Shown here: positions 13,201 through 25,395 of the stretch, piece by piece | Numbering within the stretch: the stretch's first letter is position 1 | Layout of the letters: every line of letters begins with the position of its first letter | Origin: Littorina saxatilis | Taxonomy: Eukaryota > Mollusca > Gastropoda > Littorinimorpha > Littorinidae | Direction of reading: 5' to 3' | Assembly (NCBI RefSeq): GCF_037325665.1 | Contig: NC_090253.1 | Span: 11,640,390-11,704,389 of the forward strand | Length of the DNA: 64,000 nt | The notes under the pieces: model-generated | What the model saw: only the letters and a program-made list of their open reading frames with translations | Databases searched by the model: none | Told to the model about the DNA's origin: nothing | Position numbers and translations under genes: made by a program

Positions 13201-13955
13201 CTGAAAGATATTGGTATCTTGTTGATTGAAGCTGAAAGATATTCGTATCATGTTGATTGAACCTGAAAGATATTCGTACTATGTTGATTGAAGCTGAAAG
13301 ATATTCGTATCATGTTGATTGAAGCTGAAAGATATTTTTGTTATGGAGTCAGTTGTACAGCCCAATCTTGGCTTCCCATATATATCTCCTAGTACTTACT
13401 TTCAATATCAACCAACCACAGATATTCACAATTTGTAGATGAAAGTTGAAAGGTTTTCATTTCGTGGTTGCGTGGCCGGATGGCACCCAATGACTTGAAA
13501 ACATGTCGCTCTGTGTGCATTCATGACTTGTGTGTTGATTCCAGTCAGCAGCTCTCAGGCAGTGATGCAGAGTCTGCCTCCTGAAGTGAAGATGTCGCCC
13601 CAGTACCTGACGGCGTACAACACTTCTTTTCAGGTCTCACTCACTTTTCTGTCTCTCTTGTCTTGTCAGTGTGCTCGCTCTCTCTCCTCTCTCCCCCCAC
13701 CCCCCTTTCTCTCTCCTCCTTTTATGTGTTTTAATCCTTTTCACACAGTAGCCAAAGCTGAGATAACAACTTTTAGCTGTTTTCAAGACGTTTTCAATTG
13801 AGGTTTTGGCCAACGCCTTGATTTTAATCTCTGTAATATGTTCACAGTGTGCGCGAGGTCAATGGGTCACCTTTTCACCATCGGGCTTTGATCCTTTTGT
13901 TCTGGTACTTCCTCTCTAAGTCAGAGTCGGTGTGCTCTCTCTCTCTTTCTCCCTG

Positions 13956-14026
<71 letters not shown>

Positions 14027-14037
14027 GTCTCTCTGTC

Positions 14038-14110
<73 letters not shown>

Positions 14111-17100
14111 CTCTCTCGGAGTGTGTGTGTGTTTGAATGTCAGAGAGTGAGAGAAAACAATATATTGCTGATGTGTTCTTTGCTTGGGGTATGCAAGACT
14201 TTGGCTGGTTGTCAACTGTGCCAAATGCTTTTCCCTTGTAATTCTTCTTCTTCTTCTTCTTCTTTGTTCATGGGCTTAGACTCCCACGTTCACTCATGTT
14301 TTTTTAGCACGAGTGGATTTTTACGTGTATGACCGTTTTTACCCCGCCATTCAGGCAGCATACGCCAATTTCGGGGGAGGCATGCTGGGTATTTTCGTGT
14401 TTCTATAACCCACCGTACTCTGACATGGATTACAGGATCTTGTCCGTGCGCACTTCTGCTTGCGTGTACACACGAAGGGGGTTAAGTCACAGCAGGTCTG
14501 CACATAAGTTGACCGGGGAGATCGTAATTGTGCACGCCGGCATCAAAACATGCGAACTTGACCCCCTTCCCGCCTCTATCCTCACTCACTGTCTAGATAC
14601 TCTCCTCCCGCATTTCACCTCCGTCATCAACGCCTCTCTCTCATCTGGGTCCTTTCCTGCCATTTTCAAATCCGCTATCCTCCGACCTCTTCTCAAGAAA
14701 CCTTCCTTGGATCCTGAAAATCTGAAGAACTACAGACCAGTGTCTAATCTCTCATTTCTCTCCAAAATAACAGAAAAAATCGTACTCTCCCAGCTTTTGG
14801 ACCATCTTGAAGCCAACCACCTTCTCTACTGCAATCAATCTGCCTATCGCTCTGGACACTCGACGGAAACCGCTCTACTGAAAATTAGCAACGACATACT
14901 GACTGCACTCGACAACAACGACGTCTGCCTTCTCTCTCTGCTGGACCTGAGCGCGGCATTTGACACTATTGATCATGCCGTGCTCTTGTCCCGCCTTCAA
15001 AACTCTTTTGGCATTTCTCAGTCTGTCCTTTCTTGGTTTCAGTCCTATCTCACCGATCGCTACCAGTCTGTCTCTGTGAACGGCCTATCTTCTTCTGCTT
15101 CTCCTCTACAGTACGGTGTGCCCCAGGGCTCCGTCCTGGGGCCTATTTTGTTCGTCCTTTACACCCAACCCATCCCTTCAATTGCCGCTCACCACTTTCT
15201 CTCTCACCACAGCTTCTCCGACGACAACCAACTCTATCTCTCTGGACCTATCTCCGACCTCCCTCGCCTCATTGCCTCCACCCAGTCTTGTATCACCGAC
15301 CTCAAGGCGTGGATGGACCTGAATAAGCTGAAGCTTAATGAGGAGAAAACCGAAATGATTCTTGTCTCTCCTAAAAAACATCTCAATCATCCTTCTCTTC
15401 CCTCGTCTGTCGATCTCAATGGTTCTTCTATTGCTCTTTCTCCTGCTGTCCGCAACCTAGGTGTCACTCTTGACCAGTCCCTGTCCTTCCATCAGCATGT
15501 TGCCAATGTCTGTCGCACTTGCTTCTTTGAAATCCGCCGCATCTCCTCCATCCGTCATCTCCTCACTGAGGATGCCACTAAAACTCTGCTCTGCGCCTTT
15601 GTCCTATCCCGACTCGATTATTGCAATTCCATTCTATCTGGCTCTCCCAACTACATCATCGAAAAGCTTCAGCGTGTTCAGAATCATGCCGCCCGCCTCA
15701 TCTTTCGTTCTTCCAAGCATGACCACATCACCCCTCTTCTTCAAACCCTACACTGGCTGCCTGTTCAACAGAGGATTCAGTTCAAGATCTCCACACTCTG
15801 CTTCAGAAACTTTGATCTATCGTCCCCTAGCTATCTTTCTGACCTTCTTGATGTCTACTCCCCCTCTCGCTCCCTAAGATCCTCCGCAGACACCCGCCTT
15901 TTTAGGATACCATCAGCACGCACCAAAACATATGGCCAGCGCACCTTCTCCTACCAGGCCCCATCCATCTGGAACCAACTCCCGCATTCACTCAGGCACT
16001 CCACATCTATGCAATCATTCAAAACCTCACTCAAAACACACCTCTTCCCTCACTAGTCCGTTAATGACCACACATCACCCTCTCCTGCTGGTCCTTGATC
16101 TGTCTCTTTCTTTCTCCTTCTTCTTCCCTTTCCAGCTCTATTCTTCTTCTCTCAACAAACTTTATGTATCCAATACTTTATTTATTTATTTACGACTGTT
16201 TTTCCGTCTAGAATGCATGTGCCTGTAGTTGGTTGAGTGAGTGCGTCGCGTTCTCGCTGTGCGCCTGTCTGTGAGTGTATGAGTCCTTGTCAATTTGTGT
16301 TTCGTATAATGTTCACTATGTATTTTATATTTTGTAAGCGCCTAGGGCTATATTTAGATTAGGCGCACAAATGTTCATAATAATAATAATAATAATAATA
16401 ATTGTAATTAAACAACATAGAGCCTCGTTTCTGCCACCACCGGGGACCAGGAGTGTCTTGACCCCATTTAGGGTCAACACTTGTTTTCTTCTGTTGTGTC
16501 TCTTGTGTGACCACTTTAATGGCGGTTAAGCGGGGACCACATTTGGACGCCGTTTTATGCTCTATGCGCCGCAGGCCGTTTTGTGCATAGCGCGGGAATT
16601 GCCGAGTGGCCACACATCGACGATTTTTTTCACAACGCGGTATCACAGTAGAGCGGGTCTCCTGACAAGAAAGTTCAGTTGCATTCGACTGCCGCGCCGC
16701 GAGCAGCTGACGTCATCGCTCTGGTTTGCTCTGATTGGTCAAATTTTCGTCGTTCTATGTCTGTGTCATAGAAATTAGAACACGCGCTATTCTTCTGCAA
16801 ATAACGCTTCGCGATCACAGCACGCTACGGCGCTCCCACGTGGGCCGTTTTGAGCATAAGTCAAGTGTGGACAGGGTCGGACGGGAGTGTATGGACGGGC
16901 CCTTAGGGGCAGGTTCGTGTGAATGTTGCTTCGTCCTGAATTAAACAATCCACAAAGTTAACCTGTCTTGTTTTTACATTTAGTCAAGTTTTGACTAAAT
17001 GTTTTAACATAGAGGGGGAATCGAGACGAGGGTCGTGGTGTATGTGTGTCTGTGTGTGTGTGTGTGTAGAGCGATTCAGAGTAAACTACTGGACCGATCT

Positions 17101-18178
17101 TTATGAAATTTTATATGAAAGTTCCTGGGTATGATATCCCCAGACGTTTTTTTCATTTTTTGGATAAATGTCTTTGATGACGTCATATTCGGCTTTTTGT
17201 AAAAGTTGAGGCGGCACTGTCACACTCTCATTTTGCAATAAAATTGATTGAAATTTTGGCCAAGCAATCTTCGACGAAGCCTGGACTTTGGTATTGCATT
17301 TCAGCTTGGAGGCTTAAAAATTAATTAATGACTTTGGTCATTAAAAATCTGAAAATTGTAATTAAAATTATTTATTTATAAAACGATCTAAAATTACGTT
17401 CATCTTATTCTTCATCATTTTCTGATTCCAAAAACATATGACTATGTTATATTCGGATTAAAAACAAGCTCTGAAAATTAAAAATATAAAAATTATGATT
17501 AAAATTAAATTTTCAAAATCGATTTAAAAACAACTTCACCTTATTCCTTGTTGATTCCTGATTCCAAAAACATATAGAAATGATATGTTTGGATTAAAAA
17601 CACGCTCAGAAAGTTAAAACGAAGAGAGGTACAGAAAAGCGTGCTATGCAGCTCAGTGCAACCTCTACCGCGCTAAACAGGTTCGTCAATTTTACTGCCT
17701 TTTGCACGAGCGGCGGACTACGGTCATTGTGACAAAATGCAGTGCGTTCAGTTTCATTCTGTGAGTTCCACAGCTTGACTAAATGTTGTATTTTCGCCTT
17801 ACGCGACTTGTTTGATTGTGTCATTGTAGTGCAATCTCCACTCTGTTTCAGTCCCTTCTCTACATGGATCCCGACACGGCCATCGACGTGCCGTTCCAAT
17901 GCCAGGCGTCCGTGGTGGGAAACTTGATTGAAGCCCAGGGCAGAGTCGATTCCCCTGACTGCGATTTTATTAATGCCGTATCAACAATACCCCCGCCAAC
18001 TGTTGCCACCACCACAACTACCCCAGCTACCACCACAACACGTGGGTGATACTTTCTCTCTCTTCTCCTCCCTCCCCCTCATCCCTCCTGTCTCTGTCTC
18101 TCTCTCTCTCTGTTTCTCTCTCTCTCTCTCTCTCTCTGTTTCTCTCTCTCTCTCTCTCTCTCTCTGTTTCTCTCTCTC

Positions 18179-18245
<67 letters not shown>

Positions 18246-21200
18246 CTCTCTGTTTCTCTCTCTCCCTCTTTCAAACTCTTTCTGTCTCTATCTCTCTGTC
18301 TCTGTCTCTCTTTCTTTCTCTGTCTCCCTTTCTCTTTCTCTTTCATCCAGCTGATTAAAATGTGATTTGTTTCTTATTTTGAGCTATAATTCCTTGCTGT
18401 TTTCTGTCAAGCATTTTATATCTGAAACACATGATTCTAATGCTGTATTTGTTCATCATTTTTGTTGTCTCCTTCTTCTGGTCAAACATGCTTCTATCAC
18501 ACAAAGGTTTCACACATTGCGGAGGTTTCAAGCATACAAGACAGGCCTGAAAGTGGCGAGTAAAAACATTTAACTGGCGAGTAGAGATGTTCATCTACTC
18601 ACCAAATGCAAGTAAAGTTGCTGAACAAAATTGTTGATCTGGCTTGTAAAGTTTGCTCTCTGGCTAGTACATTTTCAGAATCACTAGCCAAAGGCGAGTA
18701 CACCATTTTTTGGACTTTCATGGCTGCAAGAATGTAATGTATTAATGCACATGTCAGGGGTTTGTCTTGCATACAGTCTCTTTTATCTTATTTTGTAACA
18801 TGGTACGTTTGCTTCTCTGTTCTTTGATCCCACTTGCGTCTGGATTCTGTGAATGGTAAGATTTTGTGTTGTGGGCAGTCAATGTTGTTTTCCTGACTTG
18901 TGTAGATCTATTTCATGTAAAAGGGGGACGGGGAGGGCGAGGGGGGCTATTTTGTCGTCTGAGTCGTGTTGTGTCTGCTATTTGTGTCAGTCAGTGTTTG
19001 TAAAGACGTAGTCTTCAGTCCCACAGCGTTGTTCCCACACACAGAGGTCAAGGGGTCAGTTAGACCTGGATCCAACATATGTCTCGTTCAAAATATCCTG
19101 GCCACGAAAGATTGGTTTGTCAGAAGACATCCTACGTGTCAAAGGTATCAGACATCTGACCGACTTGGCATAAAAAAATGCGTCAGATCAAAAAAAGTGG
19201 GCGTAAATGACCGAAGACCGAGGCCTTGGTACAACACTGGACCAAGGACGATTGTGTTGCTTGTGAGTTAATGATGTACAATACCAATGGTACAACACTG
19301 GACTAAGGACGATTGTGTTGCTTGTGAGTTAATGATGTACAATACCAATGCACGCGCAGCCTGGCGGTGACCTTGCAAGTAGTTTTCTGCTGCTGATATG
19401 ACAAAGTCACCCAGACAAAAATCTGTTGTCAACATTCTGTGCTGGTTCCTGTGGAGGCATGCAAGTGACAGAATGTTTTCATGACACCGTCACAATGTCA
19501 GCTTCATACTTCTTTCGCTTTTCATGTCGGATATTTTGCTTTGTAAGAGAGAGTCACACACTTAGAGACGTCGTATTTTGTTAAGTCAGTTTTGATTGTA
19601 ACTAAGGAGACCACCTTTGAACAAGGATGCATGAGTTAGACTCATGGTGTAAAGAAGGAGCAGGGGCTCACATCCATGAGAGGTGGCATAGGACAGATGT
19701 CCTGGACAATGCAAAAGTGATAGGACATTTGTCCTAATCAAAAATAAATCAATAAAACCTTATTTTTCGCAACAAAACGTACACTAACAGCATGGTTTTG
19801 TCTGCTTGGAGAGACACATCGCTTCGCAAAACATCGATAAAATAGCAAATCAAACTGCTGTAAATTGGAAAGTACTGACTATGTCCGGATCAAATGAAAG
19901 CATACTCGGACAATGACCACTTTGTGACAAAAACAATAGGACATATGTCCTCTTGCATGAAAAAATGTATGGGACATTTGGAAAAAATGTCCGTGTATGT
20001 CCGATGTCCGACGTGGATGTGAGCCCCTGAAGGAGAATCCAGTGTTTGATCGATGCATTTTCTGTTGTTGTTTTGTTTTGGTTTTAACTGTGGTATCCAA
20101 AGTTTTATTGTAACCCTTGATGTTGTGATTCTTTTGTGTTTCTCGTGTAATGTTTACGTATGATGTTTACGTGTAATGTGTTTACGTGTGATGTTTACGT
20201 GTAATGTGTTTACGTGTGATGTTTACTTGTGCTTCAATGCATGGTTGTCAATTTACTGCCATTAGTCGCTGGATAAGCAACTTTGGGTAGGAATACACCG
20301 CTTTATTTCTTTTTAGACTTGTCCAAAGGGTTCCGGTTTTGTATTTCTCTGCAGCACTGCTCTGAAGTGTTGTTTTTCTCAGCGGCACTGCTCTGAAGTG
20401 TTGTTTTTCTCAGCGGCACTGCTCTGAAGTGTTGTTTTTCTCTGTGGCACTGCTCTGAAGTGTTGTTTTTCTCTGTGGCACTGCCCTGAAGTGTTGTTTT
20501 TCTCTGTGGCACTGCCCTGAAGTGTTGTTTTTCTCTGTGGCACTGCTCTGAAGTGTTGTTTTTCTCTGTGGCACTGCTCTGAAGTGTTGTTTTTCTCTGT
20601 GGCACTGCCCTGAAGTGTTGTTTTTCTCTGCGGCACTGCTCTGAAGTGTTGTTTTTCTCTGTGGCACTGCCCTGAAGTGTTGTTTTTCTCTGTGGCACTG
20701 CTCTGAAGTGTTGTTGTTCTCTGTGGCACTGCTCTGAAGTGTTGTTTTTCTCTGCGGCACTGCCCTGAAGTGTTGTTTTTCTCTGCGGCACTGCCCTGAA
20801 GTGTTGTTTTTCTCTGTGGCACTGCCCTGAAGTGTTGTTTTTCTCTGTGGCACTGCCCTGAAGTGTTGTTTTTCTCTGGGGCACTGCCCTGAAGTGTTGT
20901 TTTTCTCTGCGGCACTGCTCTGAAGTGTTGTTTTTCTCTGTGGCACTGCCCTGAAGTGTTGTTTTTCTCTGTGGCACTGCCCTGAAGTGTTGTTTTTCTC
21001 TGTGGCACTGCCCTGAAGTGTTGTTTTTCTCTGCGGCACTGCTCTGAAGTGTTGTTTTTCTCTGTGGCACTGCTCTGAAGTGTTGTTTTTCTCTGTGGCA
21101 CTGCTCTGAAGTGTTGTTTTTCTCTGTGGCACTGCCCTGAAGTGTTGTTTTTCTCTGTGGCACTGCTCTGAAGTGTTGTTTTTCTCTGTGGCACTGCTCT

Positions 21201-24200
21201 GAAGTGTTGTTTTTCTCTGTGGCACTGCTCTGAAGTGTTGTTTTTCTCTGTGGCACTGCCCTGAAGTGTTGTTTTTCTCTGTGGCACTGCTCTGAAGTGT
21301 TGTTTTTCTCTGTGGCACTGCTCTGAAGTGTTGTTTTTCTCTGCGGCACTGCCCTGAAGTGTTGTTTTTCTCTGTGGCACTGCTCTGAAGTGTTGTTTTT
21401 CTCTGTGGCCCTGCCCTGAAGTGTTGTTTTTCTCTGTGGCACTGCTCAGAAGTGTTGTTTTTCTCTGCGGAACTGCCCTGAAGTGTTGTTTTTCTCTGTG
21501 GCACTGCCCTGAAGTGTTGTTTTTCTCTGTGGCACTGCTCTGAAGTGTTGTTTTTCTCTGTGGCACTGCCCTGAAGTGTTGTTTTTCTCTGTGGCACTGC
21601 CCTGAAGTGTTGTTTTTCTCTGTGGCACTGCTCTGAAGTGTTGTTTTTCTCTGTGGCACTGCGCTGAAGTGTTGTTTTTCTCTGCGGCACTGCCCTGAAG
21701 TGTTGTTTTTCTCTGTGGCACTGCCCTGAAGTGTTGTTTTTCTCTGTGGCACTGCTCTGAAGTGTTGTTTTTCTCTGTGACACTGCCATGAAGTGTTGTT
21801 TTTCTCTGTGGCACTGCCCTGAAGTGTTGTTTTTCTCTGTGGCACTGCTCTGAAGTGTTGTTTTTCTCTGTGGCACTGCCCTGAAGTGTTGTTTTTCTCT
21901 GTGGCACTGCTCTGAAGTGTTGTTTTTCTCTGTGGCACTGCCCTGAAGTGTTGTTTTTCTCTGCGGCACTGCTCTGAAGTGTTGTTTTTCTCTGCGGAAC
22001 TGCCCTGAAGTGTTGTTTTTCTCTGTGGCACTGCTCTGAAGTGTTGTTTTTCTCTGTGGCACTGCCCTGAAGTGTTGTTTTTCTCTGTGGCACTGCCCTG
22101 AAGTGTTGTTTTTCTCTGTGGCACTGCCCTGAAGTGTTGTTTTTCTCTGTGGCACTGCCCTGAAGTGTTGTTTTTCTCTGTGGCACTGCCCTGAAGTGTT
22201 GTTTTTCTCTGCGGCACTGCCCGGAAGTGTTGTTTTTCTCTGTGGCACTGCCCTGAAGTGTTGTTTTTCTCTGCGGCACTGCTCTGAAGTGTTGTTTTTC
22301 TCTGCGGCACTGCCCTGAAGTGTTGTTTTTCTCTGCGGCACTGCCCTGAAGTGTTGTTTTTCTCTGTGGCACTGCCCTGAAGTGTTGTTTTTCTCTGTGG
22401 CACTGCCCTGAAGTGTTGTTTTTCTCTGCGGCACTGCCCTGAAGTGTTGTTTTTCTCTGCGGCACTGCTCTGAAGTGTTGTTTTTCTCTGTGGCACTGCC
22501 CTGAAGTGTTGTTTTTCTCTGTGGCACTGCCCTGAAGTGTTGTTTTTCTCTGTGGCACTGCCCTGAAGTGTTGTTTTTCTCAGCGGCACTGCTCTGAAGT
22601 GTTGTTTTTCTCTGTGGCACTGCTCTGAAGTGTTGTTTTTCTCTGTGGCACTGCTCTGAAGTGTTGTTTTTCTCTGTGGCACTGCCCTGAAGTGTTGTTT
22701 TTCTCTGTGGCACTGCTCTGAAGTGTTGTTTTTCTCTGTGGCACTGCTCTGAAGTGTTGTTTTTCTCTGTGGCACTGCTCTGAAGTGTTGTTTTTCTCTG
22801 TGGCACTGCCCTGAAGTGTTGTTTTTCTCTGTGGCACTGCTCTGAAGTGTTGTTTTTCTCTGTGGCACTGCTCTGAAGTGTTGTTTTTCTCTGCGGCACT
22901 GCCCTGAAGTGTTGTTTTTCTCTGTGGCACTGCCCTGAAGTGTTGTTTTTCTCTGTGGCACTGCCCTGAAGTGTTGTTTTTCTCTGTGGCACTGCCCTGA
23001 AGTGTTGTTTTTCTCTGCGGCACTGCCCTGAAGTGTTGTTTTTCTCTGTGGCACTGCCCTGAAGTGTTGTTTTTCTCTGTGGCACTGCTCTGAAGTGTTG
23101 TTTTTCTCTGTGGCACTGCTCTGAAGTGTTGTTTTTCTCTGTGGCACTGCCCTGAAGTGTTGTTTTTCTCTGTGGCACTGCTCTGAAGTGTTGTTTTTCT
23201 CTGTGGCACTGCGCTGAAGTGTTGTTTTTCTCTGCGGCACTGCCCTGAAGTGTTGTTTTTCTCTGTGGCACTGCCCTGAAGTGTTGTTTTTCTCTGTGGC
23301 ACTGCTCTGAAGTGTTGTTTTTCTCTGTGGCACTGCCCTGAAGTGTTGTTTTTCTCTGTGGCACTGCCCTGAAGTGTTGTTTTTCTCTGTGGCACTGCTC
23401 TGAAGTGTTGTTTTTCTCTGTGGCACTGCCCTGAAGTGTTGTTTTTCTCTGTGGCACTGCCCTGAAGTGTTGTTTTTCTCTGTGGCACTGCCCTGAAGTG
23501 TTGTTTTTCTCTGCGGCACTGCTCTGAAGTGTTGTTTTTCTCTGCGGCACTGCCCTGAAGTGTTGTTTTTCTCTGTGGCACTGCTCTGAAGTGTTGTTTT
23601 TCTCTGTGGCACTGCCCTGAAGTGTTGTTTTTCTCTGTGGCACTGCCCTGAAGTGTTGTTTTTCTCTGTGGCACTGCCCTGAAGTGTTGTTTTTCTCTGT
23701 GGCACTGCCCTGAAGTGTTGTTTTTCTCTGTGGCACTGCCCTGAAGTGTTGTTTTTCTCTGCGGCACTGCCCGGAAGTGTTGTTTTTCTCTGTGGCACTG
23801 CTCTGAAGTGTTGTTTTTCTCTGCGGCACTGCTCTGAAGTGTTGTTTTTCTCTGCGGCACTGCTCTGAAGTGTTGTTTTTCTCTGTGGCACTGCTCTGAA
23901 GTGTTGTTTTTCTCTGTGGCCCTGCCCTGAAGTGTTGTTTTTCTCTGCGGCACTGCCCTGAAGTGTTGTTTTTCTCTGCGGCACTGCTCTGAAGTGTTGT
24001 TTGAAAGGTACAGTGGAACCCCCCTTTTAAGACTCCCTCCTTTTTAAGACATGATTTTTGAGTCACTTGAGAAAAAGTGACTCTATGTAATCGGTCAGTG
24101 TTAGTCTGTCCGGCCGGCCGGCCGGCCAGCCGGCCGGCCGTCCGTAGACACCACCTTAACGTTGGACTTTTCTCGGAAACTATCAAAGCGATCGGGCTCA

Positions 24201-25354
24201 TATTTTGTTTAGTCGTGACCTCCAATGACCTCTACACTTTAACGATGGTTTCGTTGACCTTTGACCTTTTTCAAGGTCACAGGTCAGCGTCAAAGGAAAA
24301 ATTAGACATTTTATATCTTTGACAAAGTTCATCGGATGTGATTGAAACTTTGTAGGATTATTCTTTACATCAAAGTATTTACATCTGTAGCCTTTTACGA
24401 ACGTTATCAGAAAAACAAGGGAGATAACTAGCCTTTTCTGTTCGGCAACACACAACTTAACGTTGGGCTTTTCTCGGAAACTATAAAAGTGACCGGGCTC
24501 AAATTTTATGTGAACGTGACTCCCAGTGACCTCTACACTTTGACGTCTGCTTTGGTGACCTTTGACCTTTTTCAAGGTCACAGGTATGCTTCAGGTATGC
24601 ATTGTGTTGTGAATAGCAATTTCTTCCTGTCCATCTGATGCCTCATATAATATTCAGAACTGCGAAAGTGACTCGATCGAGCGTTTGCTCTTCTTGTTCA
24701 GATTTGTTGAAGGTCTTGAATTAGTGGTTCCCTGTAGCAAGAGCACACATGACATCAATCTGAACGCTCTTTGACCAAGCAACTTTCTTTTGGATTTGTG
24801 TAATGGAGCTTGTTTATAATCTCCCAGTATTCTCTGCGTAACTACTCCCTCTTTTTCTTGATCTTGTTGATGGAGTCATTGTGAAGTTTGTCAGTCCTTC
24901 CCCTTTTAATATCCAAACTAATTGTCTCCCCTTTCCTTCCATCCACAGTTCCCCTGACAACGACGGATGTTAACGCCACCATCGACCCCAATGCCACCAC
25001 GCCTTTCCCCACACCGCCACCCACCACCACTCTCCCCCCTACCCCCCCTCCAGACCCCAACTCCCCTTGGGTCGCCCTTGACAACAGCTTCATCGTCACG
25101 GTGAGTGTTCGCGCCACTGGTGGTGGTGTCTTATACGCCTTTCGTGTTTGTTGTGCTGGTGGTAGAAGTTTAAACGCCTGTTGCAGGCTGATTGAAAAGC
25201 AGAAAACAGTGGTTCAAGGCATATGAGCCATAGCTAAGTTGATAGCACGCTGGCAGAGTTTAAAAAAAATGTAAATAAAAAAGTCAGGGTGTGTCACGTA
25301 AAACTCTCACCTCAGTGTGACACTAAGGTCTAAGGAATCAAGGTCCTAAATAAG

Positions 25355-25395
<41 letters not shown>

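Noticed and set aside
13916-18365. Arg/Glu- or Leu/Ser-rich frames over (CT)n tracts
   Set aside because: Simple-sequence translation without unique parts.
20346-24003. CRISPR-like array
   Set aside because: No spacers: the 31-bp units are contiguous and the context is a eukaryotic intron.
20379-24225. Open frames of 1,271, 1,201, 457, 379 and 370 codons on the minus strand
   Set aside because: They are readings of one 31-bp minisatellite that happens to lack stops; all give the same 31-residue repeat, and there is no domain or unique sequence beyond the array except short ends.
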